The notes: generated from the sequence alone by a model not told the origin. 6,013 bases of DNA from Cytophagales bacterium (GCA_025455595.1 JALOMD010000205.1:1-6013), one strand, 5' to 3'. Shown: positions 1-5,745, counted from the first letter of the stretch. Numbers and translations are program-made.

Positions 1-213
1 GTAGAAAATGGTGTCACGAACCGCCGTCAGAGTCGCTTTCAAACAAAAAGCCCAAAACGCCGAGCTGCCATTGCAAAGAAAGCCGTTTCAGGCAAAAAAC
101 CGCAAAACAGCGGCGGCACAGGCACAAAAAAAGCCGTCCACAAGGCGGGCGGCTTTTCCGGTTCGTTGTTTCGCTATTTGGTTTTTTTCAGTGTTATACA
201 TATCGTCTGGTGA
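1..213 (+). CDS. Possible 3' end of a plus-strand gene (partial, unrecognised)
   Basis: Frame 1 is open from the window edge to a TGA at 211-213 and encodes about 70 residues. The product is very basic and rich in Gly, Lys and Ser (many KK and GG pairs), and ends in a short hydrophobic stretch, FRYLVFFSVIHIVW. Codons in this frame favour a purine in the first position, as real genes do. The other two plus-strand frames are also open here, so openness alone proves little. It would converge on the secreted-protein gene, with 13 nt between the two stops, and the terminator hairpin at 126-157 would lie inside its coding sequence. I recognise no family. It could equally be non-coding DNA. Confidence 0.3.
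   Translation, partial: VENGVTNRRQSRFQTKSPKRRAAIAKKAVSGKKPQNSGGTGTKKAVHKAGGFSGSLFRYLVFFSVIHIVW
126..157 (-). terminator. Intrinsic terminator downstream of the small secreted-protein gene
   Basis: Left arm 129-139 (AAAAGCCGTCC) pairs with right arm 147-157, giving 11 base pairs around a 7-nt loop. One pair is a G-T wobble when read on the plus strand (A-C mismatch on the minus strand). Read on the minus strand, the stem runs into seven T residues (complement of 126-132), the classical layout of a Rho-independent terminator. It lies about 70 nt past the stop codon at 227. The plus-strand reading has only the four T of the stem, so any activity in that direction would be weaker. Confidence 0.65.
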
Positions 214-226
214 CCACATCTGTGTC

Positions 227-655
227 TCAATGCACCGCCACTTCGCGAACTGTTGCTGTGCTGATGGTAAACGTGTGCTTGAACCGCTGGCCGCCGCTTT
301 CAATCAGGAAAGTGTAGGTGCCGTCTGCCAGTTCGGCAAGGTTGAAAGAGCGGCGATACTTGTCAAGCCTCCAGTAGCGGTTGTAGTAGAAAACGTCGTT
401 CCGATCATTCATCAGGCTTACCCGCAAAGATTTGTTCTCTACCGGCACGGCAGATACGTACACCCGGAACGGATCGGCAGTGGGGTGAACCGAGGCTTGC
501 AATCCAAGGTTCGGGGCTGTTGTTTTGGGCGCATCGTTGTTGGCAAAGGCGGTCTGCACCAACGCAAAGGCGAAAACAAAAACGACTGCGCTGATTGAAT
601 TGCGAACGGCACTGCGGAGACCTTTTCCGCTCATGCCTATATTTTGGTTTTTCAT
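227..655 (-). CDS. Small secreted beta-rich protein, hypothetical
   Basis: This 142-residue protein starts MKNQNIGMSGKGLRSAVRNS. A hydrophobic core, ISAVVFVFAFALVQTAFA, ends in a good signal peptidase I site (AFA before NND, near residue 39), so it is expected to be exported. The mature part of about 100 residues alternates hydrophobic and polar residues in strand-like runs (FRVYVSAVPV, LRVSLMNDR, YTFLIESGG, FKHTFTIS). It contains a LADGTYTFLIESG segment that resembles the last strands of small Ig-like or type IX C-terminal-like domains of Bacteroidota; that resemblance is from memory of the families. It has no cysteines and no catalytic motif. A second ATG at residue 8 is a possible start, but the first keeps a normal n-region. 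It lies 85 nt downstream of the TerB-like gene on the same strand, so read-through from that gene is possible. Its function is unknown. Confidence 0.8.
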   Translation of the reverse strand: MKNQNIGMSGKGLRSAVRNSISAVVFVFAFALVQTAFANNDAPKTTAPNLGLQASVHPTADPFRVYVSAVPVENKSLRVSLMNDRNDVFYYNRYWRLDKYRRSFNLAELADGTYTFLIESGGQRFKHTFTISTATVREVAVH

Positions 656-721
656 GGTAAAGTCTGCTGGTTTGACTGTTTAAAAAGCAAAATTTCAAGA
701 AAATAGGTTGCTCGCTGCATC

Positions 722-738
722 CGGCCTGACAGAGGCCG
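722..738 (-). repeat. Short GC hairpin next to the TerB-like stop codon
   Basis: CGGCCT at 722-727 pairs with AGGCCG at 733-738 around a 5-nt loop. On the minus strand it follows the stop codon directly, reading CTGTAGGACGGCCTCTGTCA, where the TAG is the stop of the TerB-like gene. No T-run follows, so it is a poor intrinsic terminator. The same CTGTAGG prefix in front of a GC-rich hairpin occurs at 2239-2262 on the plus strand, so this may be a dispersed repeat or its remnant. It lies in the 85-nt gap before the secreted-protein gene and could also affect mRNA processing. Confidence 0.45.
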
Positions 739-740
739 TC

Positions 741-1097
741 CTACAGTTTGTTCAAATCGCGGCGGAAGCGTTTGATCAAGTCGCGTTCCTTGCGCGAGAC
801 ATCGTCGTGGGCGTTGGCAAGGCTTTCCATAATGCCCACAAAATGCCTCTTGGTGTCGTCGTCAAAATGCTTACGATTGGTTTGGAACCGGCGGAAAGCG
901 AAATTGTAAGCTTCCTGCACGGATATGTTGTACCGATCCTGCACCGCAAAGGCTTCCAGCACGACTTTCAATTGCGGCTCGCCGTTCAGCACTTGTAGCA
1001 CGTTTTCGATTTCTTCCGGCTGTAGCCGTCCGTCTGATTTGGCAAGGGCGTACAGGGCACTGCCCAAGCCCATGTATAGCTCATTTGTGTTTGTCAT
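741..1097 (-). CDS. TerB-like helical protein
   Basis: This 118-residue protein is predicted to be all-helical and soluble, with no signal peptide. It carries two similar acidic segments: AKSDGRLQPEE near residues 19-29 and ANAHDDVSRKE near residues 94-104. The pattern A-x-x-D-G/D-x-[helix]-E, followed by a helix with spaced hydrophobics, is the hallmark of the TerB (tellurite-resistance B) fold. In that family paired acidic residues may bind metal. TerB-like domains occur in tellurite or stress operons and in many stand-alone proteins. No other ter gene is present here, so a tellurite role is not supported. I chose MTNTNELY at 1097 over the ATG at 1181, because the extra 28 residues (LVLVVFLLP and basic residues) are not part of the fold and run into intergenic palindromes. 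The fold assignment is moderately sure; the function is unknown. Confidence 0.75.
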   Translation of the reverse strand: MTNTNELYMGLGSALYALAKSDGRLQPEEIENVLQVLNGEPQLKVVLEAFAVQDRYNISVQEAYNFAFRRFQTNRKHFDDDTKRHFVGIMESLANAHDDVSRKERDLIKRFRRDLNKL

Positions 1098-1193
1098 GGT
1101 TCGACGACTGGTTTTGAATGTCGGTAAAAGAAAGACGACCAATACTAATTTTGAATGATTAACGCGTAATATTGGATACAAAATCGCCTGAAA

Positions 1194-1299
1194 ATCAATC
1201 GCTTGATAGTATCAAAATATGCAATCAGAATTTTAATTTGGCATAGAAACCAGATTATACTATTCCAAGCAGTAAAGTTACTTTACGTTGATTATCAAC
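1194..1299. promoter_or_regulatory. Cluster of short palindromes upstream of the TerB-like gene
   Basis: The 288-nt gap between the TerB-like gene and the next gene is AT-rich and holds several compact palindromes. TTGATAGTATCAA lies at 1203-1215, GTAAAGTTACTTTAC at 1272-1286 (7-bp arms, 1-nt spacer) and GTTGATTATCAAC at 1287-1299 (6-bp arms). A further ATCAA at 1194-1198 makes an inverted pair with TTGAT at 1203-1207. The TTGAT/ATCAA arms resemble FNR/CRP-family half-sites, but the spacers are 3 and 1 nt rather than the usual 4. The first palindrome is about 105 nt upstream of the start at 1097, a sensible operator distance. I found no clean TAnnTTTG box for this gene. Confidence 0.4.
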
Positions 1300-1385
1300 A
1301 TTTTAGTTATACCGACTTGCCCCATCGTATGGACACAAATCTGTCAAACGCCTCATCACCGGGCCTGTGGTTGGCGTTTTCCCGG

Positions 1386-1928
1386 TCACAGATTGCCACG
1401 CGGAGACTTGCGGTGCGGTTCAAGGCTGCCCAAGATTTGTTGGATCAATTCCTCGTGCCGCCGGTAGGCCGCCCGGCAGTGAGCCTCCAACTGCACCGCG
1501 ATTACGTTGCCCGCGTGTACAGTCACCAGTGCGTCGTAGCGGCCCGTTTGATTGCGGGTGCCGGTGGCTTCCCAAAACGACAGGCGGTTGTAACGGGTTT
1601 GGAAAACCAGCCGGTCTTTGGGGCAGTGCCGCTGCGTTAGGGTGTCGAGCAGGTGCTTATTCGCCGGTTGTCGGCCCCGGCTTTTTTGCTTGGTCACGGT
1701 CAGCACAAAACCCTCGTCCGGACAGGTGTACACCACGCGTGTCATCGTGTCAGTGGCGTGCGTGTGTTGCCGCCAGCGGGTGGGTACTTGGTACTTTATG
1801 CCGTAGGTGTCGTTTTTCACCCACCGCATCGGCTGCACCGGCTCGCCGGGCTGCGCCAACGCCGACGAAGCGAGACAGATCAGCAAAGCCGGTGCAAACA
1901 ACGGGTTTCTTATCGGGTAAGTTTTCAT
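1386..1928 (-). CDS. Secreted protein, possibly PsbP/Mog1-like fold
   Basis: This 180-residue protein has a clear signal peptide: MKTYPIRN, a hydrophobic core LFAPALLICLASSALA, then cleavage before QPGEP at residue 26. The mature part starts with WVKNDTYGIKYQVPTRWRQH (about residues 36-55). That pattern of a short aromatic strand followed by a P-x-x-W turn is typical of PsbP/Mog1/DUF1795-like domains. It continues with alternating strands (RVVYTCPDEGFVLTVTKQ, YDALVTVHAGNVIAVQLEAH) and a C-terminal helix, RRHEELIQQILGSLEP, which also fits that fold. The mature part has three cysteines (in YTCPDE, QRHCPKD and EAHCRAA), so one disulfide is possible in the periplasm. There is no catalytic motif. 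Its promoter has the same 11-bp-phased array as that of the large outer-membrane gene, which suggests a shared envelope role. The fold is an inference; the reaction or partner is unknown. Confidence 0.8.
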   Translation of the reverse strand: MKTYPIRNPLFAPALLICLASSALAQPGEPVQPMRWVKNDTYGIKYQVPTRWRQHTHATDTMTRVVYTCPDEGFVLTVTKQKSRGRQPANKHLLDTLTQRHCPKDRLVFQTRYNRLSFWEATGTRNQTGRYDALVTVHAGNVIAVQLEAHCRAAYRRHEELIQQILGSLEPHRKSPRGNL

Positions 1929-1985
1929 AGTTGCAAGTCAGGAAAAAGTGGCCGGGGCGATATGCCTTTCGCCAACCTGATGATA

Positions 1986-2042
1986 CAAAAATAAAGTGGC
2001 CGCATTAGAGCCGGATTAAAGAGAAATTAGACTTCAATTAGA
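1986..2042 (-). promoter_or_regulatory. Phased-repeat promoter of the secreted-protein gene
   Basis: On the minus strand a -7 element TATTTTTG (complement of 1986-1993) matches the Bacteroidota consensus TAnnTTTG. Exactly 10 bp upstream begins an array of four hexamers. Their plus-strand copies start at 2004 (ATTAGA), 2015 (ATTAAA), 2026 (ATTAGA) and 2037 (ATTAGA), a strict 11-bp period that places them on one face of the helix. The array occupies the place of the usual -33 TTTG box, which is absent, so the promoter probably needs an activator. OmpR/PhoB-family regulators bind 11-bp direct repeats of this kind. The leader to the ATG at 1928 would be about 50 nt. Confidence 0.75.
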
Positions 2043-2206
2043 AATTTGGTGGTAGCCGTTTTGGTCGATTTTTGCCTAAAACGCCTGTTATGCAAAAGCG
2101 ATTTTTAACAACCCGCAGGGTAAACCGTCTGTAGAAACACAGAAAATTCACAGAAAAAAGCTCCGCAGAAGCAATCCAATTGACAACGTGATTGTCTAAC
2201 ATTTTC

Positions 2207-2233
2207 CGTTTCGGGCAAAAATTGCCCGAAACG
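2207..2233. repeat. Perfect 12-bp hairpin with AAA loop (module inside left arm)
   Basis: CGTTTCGGGCAA at 2207-2218 pairs perfectly with TTGCCCGAAACG at 2222-2233 around AAA. It has the same design as the hairpin at 2514-2542 (stem of 12-13 bp, A3 loop, CGTTT...AAACG ends), with compensated changes in the stem. It has no equivalent in the opposite arm of the long palindrome, which carries only GGTTCAAAA there. It therefore looks like a separate copy of a dispersed hairpin family placed in the left arm, or a module lost from the right arm. Confidence 0.7.
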
Positions 2234-2240
2234 CCGGACT

Positions 2241-2361
2241 GTAGGGGCGGGGCTTGCCCCCGACACGTCGGGGCAGGCTCCCGCCCGGCACGTCACGCAC
2301 GGTTCGGACAGCCCTTGGCCGAGCCTGTGCCCAACAGGGCGGGGGCAAGCCCCGCCCCTAC
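2241..2361. repeat. GC-rich inverted repeat, 22-bp perfect arms, core of the palindrome
   Basis: The arms at 2241-2262 and 2340-2361 are perfect reverse complements, with core GGGGCGGGGCTTGCCCC. Each arm also contains a short internal GGGGC...GCCCC palindrome. The 77-nt spacer repeats part of the arm in degenerate form: CCCGACACGTCGGGGC is followed by CCCGCCCGGCACGTC. Short GC-rich repeats starting GTAGGGGCGGGG are a familiar dispersed-repeat style in several bacterial phyla; this is from memory, not a search. Confidence 0.75.
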
Positions 2362-2513
2362 GAACCGCACATTCCGGCGTTTTTGAACCAAACGGAAAAT
2401 GTTGGACAGTCTCAACAAAGTGTCAGGACTGCGCCTACGGAGTTTTTGTTTGGCTTTGCTTCGATTTCCACAGACGGCTCGCCCTGCGGAACTGAAACTG
2501 TACGTGACGAGGG

Positions 2514-2542
2514 GCGTTTTGGGCGAAAATCGCCCAAAACGC
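2514..2542 (-). terminator. Perfect 13-bp hairpin 3 nt past the stop of the large gene
   Basis: GCGTTTTGGGCGA at 2514-2526 pairs perfectly with TCGCCCAAAACGC at 2530-2542 around a 3-nt loop. On the minus strand it begins 3 nt after the TGA at 2546-2548. No T-run follows (CCCCTCG instead), so it is not a textbook intrinsic terminator. A 3'-end stabiliser or Rho-assisted stop is as likely. It is also the outermost right module of the long palindrome and the cleanest copy of the dispersed hairpin family. Confidence 0.5.
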
Positions 2543-2545
2543 TTG

Positions 2546-5500
2546 TCACCATCCCGCCGCTATGTTCAAGCCAAGCGTGCCGCCGCCCAGCGTCATGCCG
2601 CTCCGTTGCCAAGGAATGGCGTAGAACGGCTCCAGCACCATCGCCCCCACGATGCTGACCCGCAATGACATTCCGGTGCTGACCACCGGCACGGGCCGGG
2701 CTGTTTCCTGGCCGGGCCAAGCCCGGCCCCAAGCCATGCCGCCATCGGCAAAGAAATTCAGTTCTGAAGGCAGTTTGCCGCTGCGAAGCAACGCCAGCCG
2801 GCTCGGGCCGGACAACGACAGCCGTAACTCGGCGTTGGCCACGGCCATGCGGCTGCCCTGCAAGTCGTTGAGCCACACGTCGCCTTCGCCTTGGTACGGC
2901 CGCCGCTCGTAGGTGGCCGCCGCATAGCCGCGCACCAGCGTGGGGAAGCCGACGAAAAGCGGCGGCAGGAATCCGCTGGTTGCGTCGCGTCCGTAGCGGG
3001 CCGTGTACAGGCCACGCACGGCGAACGTGACCGGGTTGAGCCGGTAGTAGCGGCGGTAGTCGGCGGTGACGGTGTGCATTTGCACCGGGCCGAAGGTGGT
3101 TTCGACACCGAAACGGAAACGGTGTCCCTTCAGCGGCGACACCGGCCCCATCACGGAGTTGTCGCCCACGTAGGCCGTGCCCACCTGTCCGGTGAACACG
3201 TCGGGCTGGTCGGGCAGCCGCTCCCGTTCCGACCCGACGCGCCTGCCTTGGAAAAAGAACTCGTTGGTTCGGACGGTACGGAAGAAAAAGCGTGAGGCCG
3301 ACGCACTCACTTCCAGGCGGCGGGTGCGCGAGAAGGGCAGGTAGCTGAACAGCGACAACTGCTGCTCGAAGGTGCGCTGGATGTCGGTCACCCGCACGTC
3401 CACGGGCAGGAACCGCCCTTCCTCCACTTCCAGCACGTCCCTGCCGAACCCTTGCCTGCCCGAACGGAAAGGCACGTGCGACAGCGAAACGCCCCAGTTG
3501 ATGCGCCGCTTCCGGTTCATGTAGGTCACCTGCCCCGACACATCGGTGATTTCGCCGGCCACGGCCAGCCCGCCGCTGATGGTCTTGTTGCCGAGTAAAT
3601 CGCCCCAAGCCGCGTTCACCCCGCCCGACAGGGCCGTACCGAACCGGTTGCCCGTCAGCCCCACGTCGCTGCCGCCCACGTGGACGAGCCGGAAGCGGGT
3701 GCGGTAGGGTTCGGAGGTGGGTGCGTTCGGCGGGAGTTGCGGCTGTTGGGCTTCCGTCGGGCGGGTGGCGTTGAGCCGGGCGGCCACGAAGTCGCGCTGG
3801 AAACGGACTTGGGGCGGCAGAATGGCAGCCGTTTCGTCCACCGCAGCCGGGTTCACCCGTTCCCACAACAGTTCGGACGGCTCGCTGCGGTAGATGCGAT
3901 AGCCTTGCCGCTCAAAGACCGAATACACCACCTGGCCGGTTTCGCGGGCCACGCTCAGGGCAGGCGCGTGAGGCGTGATGCCCGTGATGCCGGTGAAATA
4001 CCGCGTGAGTTGGTACAGTGCCCCGCTGTACGGATTGACGGCGTACAGGTTGCGGTGGCCGTCCCGGTCGGAAAGGAAATAGACGGTCTGGTTATCGGTG
4101 CCGAAGACAGGGTTGAGGTTGTTGGCTCCCCCGAACACTGGCAGGATGCGCGTGGTTTCGGTGGGCAGGTCGTAGAGGGCCAGCCGGTGGTCGAAGGCGT
4201 GCGGGCGGTTGTCGCGTTTGGCGGCACGGTCGGTGACAAACACCAGCGTGCGGCCGTCGGGCGACCACGCGGGTTGCAGTTCCGAGGTCACGTCGTTGGT
4301 CAGTTGGCGCACGTCGCCCGTCACCAAATCGTACAGGTACAGGTCGTTTTGCCCATTCACCAGTCCGTTCATGGCGATGTGCCGACCGTCGGGTGACCAC
4401 GCCGGGTTGCTGAAAGCAGGTACGCCCGGCACTTCGATTTCACGTTGGATGCGACCGTTGCGCACGTTCAGGATCACCAATCGGTTCTTTCCTCTTGCAA
4501 ACACCACAAAGGCAAACCGGCGGCTGTCGGGCGACCACGCCCCGGCCGACTCCAAGTAACTGATGGCATCGAAGTGGGCGTGGCGCATCGTACTGGCCAG
4601 CTTGTGCAGCACCCGGCCCGTCTTGGCCTCGGCCAAGAACAGGTCAATGGAGAACATCCGTTTTTCCGACAGGTAGGCCACGTAGCGTCCGTCGGGGCTG
4701 ACCGACGGAGCCAGTTGCATCCTTCCGCCCGCACCGGCGGGCAGCACGGCCTGCGCGGTGGCGGGCTGGCGGTCGAACGGAACAAAGCTTTCGCGCAAGG
4801 CTTGGTGCCACATTCGGTTGAACTCCGGCACCGATACGCCCAGCACCCGCTGGATGGCGGCCTCGTATCCGAAACGGGCCGACTGCAAAAACAGCGGACG
4901 CACCGTTTGCTCGCCCCAGCGGCCCGTCACGTAGGCCCAGAACGCGTGCCCCCAACGGTAGGGAAAAAAACGCGGCTGCCCGGTCAGGTCGGCCAAGGTG
5001 GGCAGGTCGTCGTGGGCCACCGCATCGCGCAGCCACAGGGCGGTGTGGGCATCCACCGGCCCAATGGACAGGTACTCGGCCATGCCCTCCACCACCCACA
5101 GCGGCAAATCCATCATGTCGGCAATGCTCAGCGAGTCGCCGCCGCCGGCCATCATCTGGAACTGCAGGGCGTGGACAATCTCGTGACCCAACACGTGGTC
5201 GGTCTGGGCGTTGGCTTTCATCACCGGCATCACGATGCGGTTTTTCAACCCCTCGGCGAAGCCGCCCGTGCCGGGGTCAAGGTTGCCGCCCGTCACATTG
5301 GTTTGCTGGAAATCGGCGTGGTTGGCATAGAAAAGGATGGGATTGCGGAACGGGATGGAGTCGCGCAGCACGTTGCGGTGCAACTGGTACCAGTATTCGC
5401 CTTGGGTGGCCCAGTAGTTGCGCACCGAGTCGTTGGCGAAATAATACAGCCACTCAAAGTTGTCTGTCCGGTATGTTCGGAAGTCGAAGGCCCGATAACC

Positions 5501-5632
5501 TATTTTGTTTTGCCCGAAGTATTGCCCCTTGCACTCGGCGTAAAAAAACAGCCCGGCGGCAACCAGCCCCAAAAACAGCCAGTTGAAACGCCGCTGCTGG
5601 TGCTTGTCAAAGAATATATCCAGTCGCTTCAT
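2546..5632 (-). CDS. Outer-membrane protein: metallopeptidase-like domain, TolB-like propeller, Omp85-type barrel
   Basis: This protein has 1028 residues from MKRLDIFFDK. I chose that start because the ATG at 5677 would add 15 residues and leave almost no leader after the promoter box. Residues 16-32 are a membrane or signal segment, FNWLFLGLVAAGLFFYA. QYFGQNKIGYRAFDF (about 37-51) is the N-terminal signature I associate with this Bacteroidota family. HEIVH at 150-154 followed by WVVEGMAEYL (E182) supplies the three zinc ligands of a gluzincin-type peptidase, so the active site looks intact. Six propeller blades follow (about 308-573), with WSP-D-G/S-R motifs as in TolB/PD40. After a Pro-rich linker (about 585-645) comes a beta-barrel ending in aromatic W. 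It has the FxTLVRGY motif (900-903 = VRGY) of Omp85 loop 6 but no POTRA domains. The peptidase and propeller are probably periplasmic. Substrate and exact function are unknown. Confidence 0.9.
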   Translation of the reverse strand: MKRLDIFFDKHQQRRFNWLFLGLVAAGLFFYAECKGQYFGQNKIGYRAFDFRTYRTDNFEWLYYFANDSVRNYWATQGEYWYQLHRNVLRDSIPFRNPILFYANHADFQQTNVTGGNLDPGTGGFAEGLKNRIVMPVMKANAQTDHVLGHEIVHALQFQMMAGGGDSLSIADMMDLPLWVVEGMAEYLSIGPVDAHTALWLRDAVAHDDLPTLADLTGQPRFFPYRWGHAFWAYVTGRWGEQTVRPLFLQSARFGYEAAIQRVLGVSVPEFNRMWHQALRESFVPFDRQPATAQAVLPAGAGGRMQLAPSVSPDGRYVAYLSEKRMFSIDLFLAEAKTGRVLHKLASTMRHAHFDAISYLESAGAWSPDSRRFAFVVFARGKNRLVILNVRNGRIQREIEVPGVPAFSNPAWSPDGRHIAMNGLVNGQNDLYLYDLVTGDVRQLTNDVTSELQPAWSPDGRTLVFVTDRAAKRDNRPHAFDHRLALYDLPTETTRILPVFGGANNLNPVFGTDNQTVYFLSDRDGHRNLYAVNPYSGALYQLTRYFTGITGITPHAPALSVARETGQVVYSVFERQGYRIYRSEPSELLWERVNPAAVDETAAILPPQVRFQRDFVAARLNATRPTEAQQPQLPPNAPTSEPYRTRFRLVHVGGSDVGLTGNRFGTALSGGVNAAWGDLLGNKTISGGLAVAGEITDVSGQVTYMNRKRRINWGVSLSHVPFRSGRQGFGRDVLEVEEGRFLPVDVRVTDIQRTFEQQLSLFSYLPFSRTRRLEVSASASRFFFRTVRTNEFFFQGRRVGSERERLPDQPDVFTGQVGTAYVGDNSVMGPVSPLKGHRFRFGVETTFGPVQMHTVTADYRRYYRLNPVTFAVRGLYTARYGRDATSGFLPPLFVGFPTLVRGYAAATYERRPYQGEGDVWLNDLQGSRMAVANAELRLSLSGPSRLALLRSGKLPSELNFFADGGMAWGRAWPGQETARPVPVVSTGMSLRVSIVGAMVLEPFYAIPWQRSGMTLGGGTLGLNIAAGW

Positions 5633-5688
5633 AGTCTTGAAAAAAATGGTTGTTGTCATGACCAAGCCTTGCAACATCGAAGGCCGCC

Positions 5689-5745
5689 CAAATCTACAGT
5701 CGCCTGATTAGAAGCGGATTAAGCAAGAATTAGAAACGAATTAGA
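5689..5745 (-). promoter_or_regulatory. Phased-repeat promoter of the large outer-membrane gene
   Basis: On the minus strand a -7 element TAGATTTG (complement of 5689-5696) matches TAnnTTTG. Exactly 10 bp upstream begins an array whose plus-strand hexamers start at 5707 (ATTAGA), 5718 (ATTAAG), 5729 (ATTAGA) and 5740 (ATTAGA), an exact 11-bp period. The variant unit is the second from the promoter, as in the array at 2004-2042, and in both it reads TTAATCCG on the coding strand. There is no -33 TTTG. The leader to the ATG at 5632 would be about 50 nt. The layout suggests activation by an OmpR/PhoB-family response regulator; which one cannot be told from here. Confidence 0.75.

Larger units (their letters stand above)
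2056..2542. repeat. Long imperfect palindrome (fold-back element), about 490 bp
   Basis: Matching blocks lie symmetrically about position 2301. The pairs are 2056-2085 with 2513-2542; CCGCAGGG 2113-2120 with 2482-2489; CCGTCTGTAGAAA 2125-2137 with 2465-2477 (one mismatch); CTCCGCAG 2161-2168 with 2435-2442 (one mismatch); GTCTAACATTTTCCGTTT 2194-2211 with 2390-2407 (one mismatch); ACGCCGGA 2231-2238 with 2373-2380; 2241-2262 with 2340-2361 (perfect, 22 bp); and GGGCAGGCTC 2271-2280 with 2321-2332 (bulged). All midpoints but two fall within about 1 bp of each other. No open frame of substance is explained by it. It fills most of the 617-nt gap between the two envelope genes. It could be a MITE-like or REP-composite element, or a structured RNA. 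Confidence 0.8.

Noticed and set aside
50..108. Half copies of the hairpin repeat (GCCCAAAACGCC at 50-61 and GTTTCAGGC at 85-93)
   Set aside because: Only single arms match and no stem can form, so chance cannot be excluded.
8..598. 196-codon plus-strand open frame across the small secreted-protein gene
   Set aside because: Most of it is antisense to a gene with a clear signal peptide, and the N-terminal part is low-complexity and basic. No family features.
1356..1388. ACCGGG/CCCGGT pair past the stop at 1386 as a terminator
   Set aside because: The stem is only 6 bp with a loop of about 17 nt, one arm abuts the stop codon, and no T-run follows.
1367..1930. Plus-strand open frame opposite the gene at 1386-1928
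   Set aside because: It is a Cys/Arg/Pro/Gly-rich mirror of a gene with a clear signal peptide and a matching promoter.
1956..1973. GGCGA...TCGCC stem in the leader of the secreted-protein gene as a riboswitch or attenuator
   Set aside because: A single 5-bp stem in a leader of about 50 nt is too little to support a regulatory RNA.
2192..2668. Plus-strand small frames inside the long palindrome
   Set aside because: They translate inverted-repeat DNA into Pro/Arg/Gly-rich strings. The palindrome explains their openness better than coding does.
2412..3866. 484-codon minus-strand frame overlapping the barrel-coding region in another frame
   Set aside because: The product is almost all R, P, G, A and H, typical of an out-of-frame reading of GC-rich codons. 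The overlapping frame has clear barrel features.
4445..5707. Long plus-strand open frame (420 codons) opposite the large gene
   Set aside because: It is antisense to well-recognised peptidase and propeller coding sequence in GC-rich DNA. Its product is a low-complexity string rich in H, G, V, Q and R with no domain.
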